NCBI GenBank assembly: GCA_900758955.1
Contig: CAAETL010000292.1
Span: 1 to 5,994, forward strand
DNA length: 5,994 bases
Source of the DNA: an uncultured Oscillospiraceae bacterium
GTDB lineage: Bacteria; Bacillota; Clostridia; Oscillospirales; Oscillospiraceae
Reading direction: 5' to 3'
Shown here: positions 1 through 4,961 of the stretch, in pieces
Layout: each line of letters opens with the position of its first letter
Position numbering within the stretch: the first letter of the stretch is position 1
Made by a program: the position numbers and the translations under genes
The notes under the pieces: generated by a model
What the model was told of the DNA's origin: nothing
Databases searched by the model: none
Seen by the model: the letters and a program-made list of their open reading frames with translations, nothing else

Positions 1-92
1 AATGGATAAGGGAGCCCCGTCGGCGGCGATGCCCGGCCGACGGAGCCGCAGCCAATCACGGCGGGTTTTCGTTTCCCGGTAAGGAGTCGCCT
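1..92. other. GC-rich leader upstream of the first gene, no gene assigned
   Basis: This stretch holds the ribosome binding site of the next gene (AAGGAG, 81-86) and a GC-rich inverted repeat (17-43). A plus-strand frame is open from the left edge to a TAA at 80-82 and could be the tail of an upstream gene. Its translation is short, Arg/Ser-rich and unrecognised, so I do not call it. The frame of the downstream gene is also open to the left edge, but nothing upstream of its ATG resembles a protein domain. Confidence 0.4.
17..43. repeat. GC-rich inverted repeat (hairpin) in the leader
   Basis: CCGTCGGC (17-24) pairs perfectly with GCCGACGG (36-43) around an 11-nt loop. Two further pairs (14-15 with 45-46) follow after one mismatch. 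No T-tract follows on the plus strand, so it is not a convincing intrinsic terminator. It could be an intergenic palindromic element or a structured 5' leader. Its role is unknown. Confidence 0.35.
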
Positions 93-779
93 ATGCCCAA
101 TTATTATGTACATGAAGTATTTGGAGAACGGGTAGCCCATCGGTTGCCCGCACAACTGCGCCGGGCCATTGCCCAGGACCCCACGGCTTTTCGCGTGGGC
201 CTGTATGGTCCGGACCCTTTGATTTTTAGCCCGGGCTGCCTGAACACGGCGCGAAAACTTCACGCCAACTGGCAGGAGGAGCTGGACTGTGTACAGCACC
301 TGATGAATAGCCCCCAGGCTGGTGAGGTGAGCTTCGCGGCAGGCTGGCTCTGTCATATGGCCCTGGATGACGCCTGTCACCAGTATATCCACCGAATGGA
401 GGAGGAGCGAGACCTATCTCATATGCTGATGGAGATGTCTCTGGACTTCTGCATGCTCCAGGAGGAGCGGACCGCGAAACCCAATCCCTTTCGGGTTTAT
501 CAAAAACCGCGCATCAGCAAACTGGCCGCCAGTCTGATTACACCGGCTAAGACCTGGCAGTATTTTGAAGGACTCTGGTCCATGGGGATGACCTGCAATT
601 TAATGGTGGCCACCAAGAGCCATTGGAAGCAGCAGGTTACCCAGGAGTATCTGGAGCCAACGGCTCGCCTTCGCTGCATTGTGGAGGAGACGGTACGCCC
701 CACCGTACATCTGACAAACCAGCTTTGGGAAGGGGTTCAATCCGAAGAGGAAGAAGGGCTCCTTTTGGGGTCCATCTGA
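93..779 (+). CDS. Zinc-dependent phospholipase C-like protein
   Basis: The 228-residue product resembles the zinc-dependent phospholipase C/S1-P1 nuclease-like fold seen in many clostridial hypothetical proteins. Candidate metal ligands occur in the family order: H7, H16, D41 (in LYGPDP), H57, then H88-x3-D92-x3-H96 in GWLCHMALDDACH, and H100-x3-E104. The spacing between D92 and H96 is shorter than in secreted clostridial and Bacillus PLCs as I remember them. There is no signal peptide or membrane segment, so unlike the secreted toxins it is probably cytoplasmic, and its substrate may not be a phospholipid. The start is well supported: AAGGAG lies 6 nt before the ATG. The C-terminus is acidic (EEEEG) and overlaps the 3' end of the opposing gene by 43 bp. 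The fold call is fairly secure; enzymatic activity is inference. Confidence 0.75.
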   Translation: MPNYYVHEVFGERVAHRLPAQLRRAIAQDPTAFRVGLYGPDPLIFSPGCLNTARKLHANWQEELDCVQHLMNSPQAGEVSFAAGWLCHMALDDACHQYIHRMEEERDLSHMLMEMSLDFCMLQEERTAKPNPFRVYQKPRISKLAASLITPAKTWQYFEGLWSMGMTCNLMVATKSHWKQQVTQEYLEPTARLRCIVEETVRPTVHLTNQLWEGVQSEEEEGLLLGSI

Positions 780-1513
780 AATTCCGTCATATGTCCCCAG
801 TACCGCTTGGGCATATTAGACATGCGGAGCTTGGGATTGTATCGGGAAGGAATGGCAATGGCATCGTAAAACCGCCGCCACAATGCCCGATAGGCCAATT
901 CCTCCTGCCCGGGCTGGGCCAGTTCCAGTTCCTCCAGCTGCACCAGCTTCCAAGTTCCCGGCGTGTGGCAGAGCGCTTCCTGGTGGGTCGTGTCAAACAG
1001 GAGGAACGCGTCCTGGGGATACCGGGCGCAGAAGTGGGGACGCAGTAAGGGAAGCACCCGGTTTTTGGGGGAGATCTCCCCCACCAGCACCCCATCGTAG
1101 TCGGAAAACCGGGCAAAACCCTTCCATAAGTGCGCCTCACTCGTCAGATGACGGACGGCGTTGGTGAGAATCATCACCCGATCATCGGTGAGGTCCCGTG
1201 GGATTTGGCCGTGATGCCCCAGATAGAGGTAGTCGTAAATGTGCCGCTCCCGCTGGGGCAGACAAGTGAGAAAACTGTAGGTGATGAGCTGACGGCCTTC
1301 GGCCGTCAGCTCTTGCGTTAATCCGGCATAAAACGCCTTGGCCCGGGAGGAGTCAGTGACAATATCCCGGATGGGGTAGAGGGAGAGCTGTTCCTGTCCG
1401 CGCGCAAAAAAGTAAAAGGGATACTCCCGCTTGGCAAAGCTCTCCGCGGCGCAGGTGAGAAACCCGGCGAACGTGCCGTCATAGGCGTAGGTGACCTGTG
1501 GCCAGACCGACAT
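737..1513 (-). CDS. TIGR03915/DUF4130 family putative DNA repair partner protein
   Basis: The 258-residue protein belongs to the family found beside, and in other bacteria fused to, the radical SAM and uracil-DNA glycosylase modules (TIGR03914-03916 set). Family features seen here are the N-terminal YDGTFAGFLTCAAE block, the central DYLYLGHHG and DGVLVGEISPKN blocks, and the C-terminal block IPSRYNPKLRMSNMPKRYWGHMTEF. No glycosylase domain is fused to it. It has no signal peptide or transmembrane segment. The ATG shares its A with the TGA of the upstream radical SAM gene (TGATG), and only a G-rich, weak ribosome binding site precedes it, which suggests translational coupling and fixed stoichiometry. 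A Ser-rich tail of about 13 residues after the conserved block extends into the convergent upstream neighbour's 3' end. The biochemical role is unknown; a part in DNA repair or modification is inferred from gene context. Confidence 0.88.
   Translation of the reverse strand: MSVWPQVTYAYDGTFAGFLTCAAESFAKREYPFYFFARGQEQLSLYPIRDIVTDSSRAKAFYAGLTQELTAEGRQLITYSFLTCLPQRERHIYDYLYLGHHGQIPRDLTDDRVMILTNAVRHLTSEAHLWKGFARFSDYDGVLVGEISPKNRVLPLLRPHFCARYPQDAFLLFDTTHQEALCHTPGTWKLVQLEELELAQPGQEELAYRALWRRFYDAIAIPSRYNPKLRMSNMPKRYWGHMTEFQMDPKRSPSSSSD
1286..1312. repeat. Perfect 12-bp hairpin inside the DUF4130 gene
   Basis: GAGCTGACGGCC (1286-1297) and GGCCGTCAGCTC (1301-1312) are exact reverse complements separated by TTC. 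The repeat lies in coding sequence for the peptide QELTAEGRQL of the minus-strand gene. It has no T-tract on the coding strand, so termination there is unlikely. It would form a very stable stem in the mRNA. It may be codon coincidence in GC-rich sequence or a real mRNA structure. Confidence 0.6.
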
Positions 1514-2787
1514 CAGCCCACCCCCTGACTGACGCAGTCATCAAAGAGGGAAATCTGTTGGGGTACCGCCTCCACCAGCTGGGGCCGCTCTAAGGCCACC
1601 AAGTTCCGCAGAACGCCATCGGGCTTGACGCGGAGGCCCTGGGTCATTTTGCCGTTGCAGGTGATGAAATACTGGGCTCGTTTGAGGACGACGCCCAGTT
1701 TTTTTAGCGCCATGTAGTCCAAAGAACGCCACCGCCGCGCCTCCAAGATCCGCCGGGCGCTCACGGGCCCTATCCCTGGGATGCGGAGCAAGGTGCGATA
1801 ATCCGCTTCATTTACTTCGATGGGGAACTGATCCAGATGGGCCATAGCCCAGTTGCATTTGGGGTCTAAAAGCGGGTTTAAGGTGGGGTGTTCCTGACTT
1901 AAAATCTCCTCCGCTTGGAAATGGTAGAATCGGAGCAGCCAATCGGCCTGATAAAGCCGATGCTCTCGGAGTAGGGGCGGTTTAAATTCTTGGGGGGCTG
2001 GCAGCAGGCGGCTGTCCGAAACAGGAATATAGGCGGAAAAAAAGACGCGTTTTAAAGAATAGTGGCGGTAGAGGCCCTCCGTCAGACGGAGAATTTGATA
2101 GTCGGTTTCCTCCGTTGCGCCCACGATCATCTGGGTGGCCTGTCCCGCTGGGGCAAAAGAGGGGGCGTGCCGGTATTTTTTTCGCTCCTCCCGGGAGACC
2201 TGAATGGCGTTATGGATTTGAGACATGGGGCGGAGAATGGCTTCCCGACCTTTCTCTGGGGCCAAAAGGGCCAAACTATTGGCGGAGGGGAGCTCAATGT
2301 TGACGGAGATGCGGTCGGCCAACTGCCCCAACCGGCTCACCAAAAGAGGGTCCGCCCCAGGAATGGACTTGGCGTGGATGTAGCCCGCAAACCCGTATTC
2401 CTCCCGAAGCAGGGTCAAGACGGCGATCATCCGCTCCATGGTGGCGTCGGGGGAACCGGAGACGGCGGAACTGAGGAACAGCCCCTCAATATAATTGCGG
2501 CGGTAGAAGCCAATGGTGAGTTCCGCCAGCTCCCGGGGGGTGAAGGCCGCCCGGGGCACGTCATTGGAGCGGCGGTTGACACAGTACTGGCAGTCGTAGA
2601 CGCAGACATTTGAGAGCAGGACCTTCAGCAGCGTAACGCACCGCCCATCGGCGGAAAAGGTGTGACAGCAGCCCCCGGCGATGGTAGTCCCCAGTTTGCC
2701 GCCGCTGCGGTCCGCGCCGCTGGAGGTGCAGGCGGCGTCATATTTGGCCGCATCAGTCAGAATGACCAGCTTTTCGGAGATATCTAT
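1513..2787 (-). CDS. Putative DNA modification/repair radical SAM protein (TIGR03916-like)
   Basis: The full frame encodes about 424 residues, close to the usual family length. From the proposed start, it shows an N-terminal ISEKLVILTDAAKYDAAC block, the motif CHTFSADGRC (residues 41-50), and the radical SAM 4Fe-4S motif CX3CX2C at C62/C66/C69 (CVYDCQYC), followed by NRRSNDVPRA. A helix-hairpin-helix DNA-binding motif, LLRIPGIGPVSARRIL, lies at about 333-348. A clamp-binding-like QISLF sits near the C-terminus (411-415). The family is expected to generate a 5'-deoxyadenosyl radical for an unidentified DNA repair or modification reaction. It is the first gene of an operon with the DUF4130 protein. 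No ATG, GTG or TTG lies between the upstream stop (2887-2889) and the cluster motif. I place the start at ATA 2787 because it aligns with the family's initiator Met and follows a perfect AAGGAGG by 9 nt. The first standard codon, GTG at 2559, would delete the cluster and has no ribosome binding site. Function class is confident; the start is less so. Confidence 0.87.
   Translation of the reverse strand: MDISEKLVILTDAAKYDAACTSSGADRSGGKLGTTIAGGCCHTFSADGRCVTLLKVLLSNVCVYDCQYCVNRRSNDVPRAAFTPRELAELTIGFYRRNYIEGLFLSSAVSGSPDATMERMIAVLTLLREEYGFAGYIHAKSIPGADPLLVSRLGQLADRISVNIELPSANSLALLAPEKGREAILRPMSQIHNAIQVSREERKKYRHAPSFAPAGQATQMIVGATEETDYQILRLTEGLYRHYSLKRVFFSAYIPVSDSRLLPAPQEFKPPLLREHRLYQADWLLRFYHFQAEEILSQEHPTLNPLLDPKCNWAMAHLDQFPIEVNEADYRTLLRIPGIGPVSARRILEARRWRSLDYMALKKLGVVLKRAQYFITCNGKMTQGLRVKPDGVLRNLVALERPQLVEAVPQQISLFDDCVSQGVG
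1543..1557 (-). other. Candidate DnaN sliding-clamp binding peptide (QISLF)
   Basis: These bases encode QISLF, nine residues before the C-terminus of the radical SAM protein, after a Pro/Gln-rich linker-like stretch. Bacterial proteins that bind the DnaN beta clamp (DNA polymerases, MutS, Y-family polymerases) use a short peptide close to QL(S/D)LF. This one differs only by Ile for Leu at the second position. A terminal, probably disordered position is typical for such motifs. It would bring the enzyme to replication forks. This is a motif-based prediction. Confidence 0.6.
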
Positions 2788-2796
2788 TGGCCCTCT

Positions 2797-2803
2797 CCTC
2801 CTT
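2797..2803 (-). promoter_or_regulatory. Strong ribosome binding site that decides an ATA start
   Basis: The minus strand reads AAGGAGG here, a full-length match to the anti-Shine-Dalgarno sequence. Nine nucleotides later lies ATA (2787-2785) in the frame of the radical SAM protein. No ATG, GTG or TTG occurs in any frame at a usable distance. Confidence 0.8.
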
Positions 2804-2809
2804 CTTTGT

Positions 2810-2823
2810 AGAACGAATGTGCT
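2810..2823. promoter_or_regulatory. Degenerate second LexA-like site at the start of transcription
   Basis: AGAACGAATGTGCT matches 11 of 14 positions of the Gram-positive LexA consensus CGAACRNRYGTTYC, with a 7/8 match to the GAAC-N4-GTTC core. It covers about +1 to +14 of the predicted transcript. It overlaps another short palindrome, AATGT-GCT-ACATT (2816-2828), so the same bases could serve a different regulator. Its centre is about 56 bp from that of the upstream perfect LexA box, so a two-site arrangement is possible. Confidence 0.45.
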
Positions 2824-2829
2824 ACATTT

Positions 2830-2858
2830 AGTATGCCAGAGAGAGAGGCGGTTGTCAA
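2830..2858 (-). promoter_or_regulatory. Sigma-A promoter of the radical SAM/DUF4130 operon
   Basis: On the minus strand there is a perfect -35 TTGACA (2858-2853), a 17-nt spacer and a -10 CATACT (2835-2830, 5 of 6 matches to TATAAT). Transcription should begin near 2823, giving a leader of about 36 nt that carries the AAGGAGG. It sits between two LexA-like sites. Confidence 0.85.
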
Positions 2859-2865
2859 GAGAAAG

Positions 2866-2879
2866 CGAACAAATGTTCC
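2866..2879. promoter_or_regulatory. LexA (SOS) box, perfect consensus match
   Basis: CGAACAAATGTTCC matches every position of the Bacillus/Gram-positive LexA (DinR) consensus CGAACRNRYGTTYC. The core GAACA-AA-TGTTC is a perfect palindrome. It ends 7 bp upstream of the -35 of the radical SAM operon promoter, where bound LexA could block RNA polymerase. It lies 8 bp from the end of the neighbouring terminator. DNA damage would be expected to induce the operon through RecA-stimulated LexA cleavage. Confidence 0.85.
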
Positions 2880-2887
2880 GCAGATTT

Positions 2888-2924
2888 CAAAAAGCACGGC
2901 GGGCAGAATGGTCTGCCCGCCGTG
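2888..2924 (-). terminator. Intrinsic terminator of the flavin oxidoreductase gene
   Basis: A 13-bp perfect stem, CACGGCGGGCAGA (2895-2907) with TCTGCCCGCCGTG (2912-2924), has a 4-nt loop and on the minus strand is followed by GTTTTTG-like sequence (T5 at 2893-2889). It lies 30 nt after the stop of the oxidoreductase gene and insulates the SOS-type promoter downstream. No T-tract follows on the plus strand. Confidence 0.9.
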
Positions 2925-2953
2925 TCGTAGAAAAAAGAATTATGTTGAAACGA

Positions 2954-4036
2954 TTACGCTTCCGCCGGCTTCTCGTGGGTGATACAGCGGCGTTTCTCCC
3001 TATTCCAGAGATTGAAGCACTTGGAGCAGCTCACGCAGGGGGAGTCCTCTCCGGCCTTCAAATGCTCCAGCAGATCTGGCTGGCAGATAAAGGGGCGGCA
3101 CAGGGAGACGAAGTCCATACCAGCGTCGAAGGCGGCCTGAATATCGTCCTGGGTACGGATGCCGCCCACCAGAATCAGGGGCACATTCACAATGGCCCGG
3201 ACCTTTTTGGCCCGCTCTAAGTAATAGTTGTGGTTCTTTTTCTTACCCTGGGGAATCCAGTCGAAGCCGGACAGCTCGATGGCGTCCACACCGCACTCCT
3301 GGAAGAAGCGGCAGTACTCCAGAAGCAGGTCCTCATATCCCGCGTCGGCCTCTCCGGCGCAATTGGTGTTCACCTTTACCAGGAGGGGATAGTCCGCGCC
3401 CAGGGCCTCCCGAAGAGCGGTAAGAATGCGGCGCGTAAAGCGGAAATTATTTTCCGCGGAGCCGCCGAACTCGTCGGTGCGCTGGTTGTAATTGGGGTCC
3501 AGGAACTGACACAGCAGATAGCCGTGGGCGCAATGCAGCTGAACGCCGTCAAAGCCCAGTTCCTTACCTTTGACCGCAGCGGTGACGTAATCGTTTAGCA
3601 GCCGGTCCATATCGGCGGGCGTGATCTCCTGGGAGAGCATCCCATTGGCAGTTTTCATTCCGCCGGTGGGGGAGAGCAGGGGGTAATTCACTTTTTCGGC
3701 GGGTGTGAATACGTTCAAGCCGGAGTGGTTGATTTGCAGAACAAACTTGCCGCCCTTTTCGTGGATGGCATCCAGCACCTTTTTTTCGCTGGCATAGTGT
3801 TCCTCAGTGCAAAAGCCGATCTGATCCAGGGAAGAGCGGCCGTCCTGGGATACATAGGCGTAGCCGTTGATGATGAGGCCCGCGCCGGTGGCGGCGATGG
3901 CGCTGTACAGGTCCACCTGGGGCTGGCAGGCAGAGCCGTCCGGTAGGGCGAAGGGGTCCTGGGTGGCGGAACGAATCAGCCGGTTGGGCAGGTCCAACGT
4001 GCCGATTTTGCCGGGGGAGAAGAGAGTGGAAGGCAT
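2954..4036 (-). CDS. NADH:flavin oxidoreductase, old yellow enzyme family
   Basis: The 360-residue protein is a single FMN-binding TIM-barrel of the old yellow enzyme/2,4-dienoyl-CoA reductase group, expected to reduce activated C=C bonds with reduced nicotinamide as donor. Visible motifs are the N-terminal LPNRLIRSAT, QINHSG (101-106), the active-site block LHCAHGYLLCQFL with H168, H171 and Y173, RTDEFGGSAENNFRF (186-200), and the phosphate-binding LVGGIRT and SLCRPFI near 289-317. Near the C-terminus C334, C337, C340 and C351 form CX2CX2CX10C, a likely 4Fe-4S site. The FAD/NAD domain found in about 670-residue dienoyl-CoA reductases is absent, so an external electron partner may be needed. 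The start is supported by AAGGAG (4050-4045) 8 nt before ATG. It has its own promoter and terminator and appears monocistronic. The substrate is unknown. Confidence 0.92.
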   Translation of the reverse strand: MPSTLFSPGKIGTLDLPNRLIRSATQDPFALPDGSACQPQVDLYSAIAATGAGLIINGYAYVSQDGRSSLDQIGFCTEEHYASEKKVLDAIHEKGGKFVLQINHSGLNVFTPAEKVNYPLLSPTGGMKTANGMLSQEITPADMDRLLNDYVTAAVKGKELGFDGVQLHCAHGYLLCQFLDPNYNQRTDEFGGSAENNFRFTRRILTALREALGADYPLLVKVNTNCAGEADAGYEDLLLEYCRFFQECGVDAIELSGFDWIPQGKKKNHNYYLERAKKVRAIVNVPLILVGGIRTQDDIQAAFDAGMDFVSLCRPFICQPDLLEHLKAGEDSPCVSCSKCFNLWNREKRRCITHEKPAEA

Positions 4037-4095
4037 GGTGTCGTCTCCTTTTTCATCATTTTCACAAGAATACTGTCGTAAAACCTAACTCCTTC

Positions 4096-4123
4096 ATTGT
4101 AGCAAAAAAGGATGAAAAAGCAA
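4096..4123 (-). promoter_or_regulatory. Promoter of the flavin oxidoreductase gene
   Basis: On the minus strand TTGCTT (4123-4118) is followed by a 16-nt T-rich spacer and TACAAT (4101-4096), which matches the -10 consensus at 5 of 6 positions. The predicted leader is about 50 nt. The -35 is weak. I see no terminator between the sfsA stop and this promoter, so some read-through from sfsA is possible. Confidence 0.65.
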
Positions 4124-4158
4124 GTGAATCCAGGATAAAACTTCAAAATGGCGCTGTG

Positions 4159-4839
4159 TCAGAGAACAATGGGAACCGGCGCGGCGATTTGGAGAGACCC
4201 GGGCGTCACCGCGCAGGAGAGGGCCAGCACCTCCACACCGGCCTGCTGAACAGCGCGCAGCGTGTGACCGAATTGGGGGTGGGTCTCGTCGTTGGGGGAG
4301 AAAAACGCGGCCCGGTCCAGCTGAATCACAAAGCAAACCGCGGCCTCAAATCCATCCTGGAGACAGGCGGCCAGCTCCTCCAAATGCTTTACGCCCCGCT
4401 GGGTGGGGGCGTCGGGAAAGTAGACCGCGCCCTCCCGCTCCAAGGTCACCCCCTTCACCTCCACAAAGCCCCGGCGGGGGCCGGCCTCCCAATAAAAATC
4501 AAAACGGGAACTGCCATGGCATGTCTCAGGACGAAGCAGGGTGAGATCGGGACGGAAAAACCCCGCCTGGGCCCACTCTCCAAACACCTGGTTGGGGGCC
4601 TGCGAATCCATGTTGATGAGTAGATCTCCCTTTTGCACGGCGATCAAATCGTAGGCGGTTTTGCGGTGGGGATTTTCGCTGGGGCACAGCCACACCGTTG
4701 CGCCGGGACGCAGCAGTTCCCGGCAGCGGCCCGTATTTTTTACGTGGCAGAGCACTTCCTGGCCATCCAGGAGCACGTGGGCCACAAAGCGGTTGGGGCG
4801 GGCCAAAAAAGTGGCGGGCAGAACATGGGGGTAGCGCAT
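4159..4839 (-). CDS. sfsA: SfsA family DNA/RNA nuclease-like protein
   Basis: The 226-residue product matches SfsA (sugar fermentation stimulation protein A) along its whole length. The N-terminal part carries FLARPNRFVAHV and HVKNTGRCRELL (32-43), typical of the family's OB-fold region that is thought to bind nucleic acid. The C-terminal half holds a PD-(D/E)XK-like core with D114 in SSRFDF and E127/K129 in GFVEVKG, followed by YFPDAPTQRGVKHLEEL. SfsA was first linked to sugar fermentation in E. coli and is now annotated as a nuclease; its physiological role is poorly known. I chose ATG 4839 because AAAGGAG (4853-4847) ends 7 nt before it and the protein then starts MRYPHVL as in relatives. 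The adjacent ATG at 4842 has only 4 nt spacing, and an upstream GTG at 4872 lacks support. It is divergent from glpK. Confidence 0.93.
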   Translation of the reverse strand: MRYPHVLPATFLARPNRFVAHVLLDGQEVLCHVKNTGRCRELLRPGATVWLCPSENPHRKTAYDLIAVQKGDLLINMDSQAPNQVFGEWAQAGFFRPDLTLLRPETCHGSSRFDFYWEAGPRRGFVEVKGVTLEREGAVYFPDAPTQRGVKHLEELAACLQDGFEAAVCFVIQLDRAAFFSPNDETHPQFGHTLRAVQQAGVEVLALSCAVTPGSLQIAAPVPIVL

Positions 4840-4879
4840 CATATGACTCCTTTGGAAAAGCGTAGCAACCACGTAACGG

Positions 4880-4907
4880 TTGTGGTATACTATGCTTACT
4901 GTATTCT
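4880..4907 (+). promoter_or_regulatory. Candidate glpK promoter(s)
   Basis: Two overlapping options exist on the plus strand. One is an extended -10, TGGTATACT (4883-4891), with a poor -35. The other is TTGTGG (4880-4885), a 16-nt spacer and TATTCT (4902-4907). Nearby CAACC/GGTTG arms (4866-4870 and 4878-4882) form a small inverted repeat that could be an operator. I see no clear catabolite-responsive (cre) site. Confidence 0.5.
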
Positions 4908-4914
4908 ATTCACC

Positions 4915-4943
4915 AGTGTAGCGGGAGAACGGGAGGCCGTCAA
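4915..4943 (-). promoter_or_regulatory. Candidate sfsA promoter
   Basis: On the minus strand TTGACG (4943-4938, 5 of 6) is followed by exactly 17 nt and TACACT (4920-4915, 4 of 6). Transcription would begin near 4908, giving a leader of about 70 nt. The element lies inside the glpK leader and overlaps the possible glpK ribosome binding site. Confidence 0.6.
4931..4936 (+). promoter_or_regulatory. Possible glpK ribosome binding site, start ambiguous
   Basis: GGGAGG lies 10 nt before an in-frame ATG at 4947, which would add five residues (MGDCN). The ATG at 4962 is preceded at 7 nt by a weaker GGGGGA and gives the usual family N-terminus. The sequence alone does not settle which is used. Confidence 0.5.
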
Positions 4944-4961
4944 GGGATGGGGGATTGTAAC

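Noticed and set aside
17..43. Intrinsic terminator of an upstream gene
   Set aside because: The hairpin has an 11-nt loop and no T-tract follows it directly on either strand.
1513..2559. GTG at 2559 as start of the radical SAM gene (348 residues)
   Set aside because: It removes the CX3CX2C cluster and the conserved N-terminal blocks, which are present in the same frame upstream, and no ribosome binding site precedes it.
2062..2613. Open plus-strand frame of 183 codons antisense to the radical SAM gene
   Set aside because: Gly-rich low-complexity translation with no recognisable domain; a shadow of the GC-rich real gene.
2681..3220. Open plus-strand frame of 179 codons across the SOS-box region and the 3' end of the oxidoreductase
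   Set aside because: It crosses the terminator hairpin, promoter and LexA box, has no ribosome binding site that I recognise, and no known domain.
4156..4623. Open plus-strand frame of 155 codons antisense to sfsA
   Set aside because: No homology recognised and fully explained by codon bias of the sfsA strand.
4159..4872. GTG at 4872 as start of sfsA
   Set aside because: It adds eleven residues outside the family's usual N-terminus, while AAAGGAG lies at the right distance from ATG 4839.
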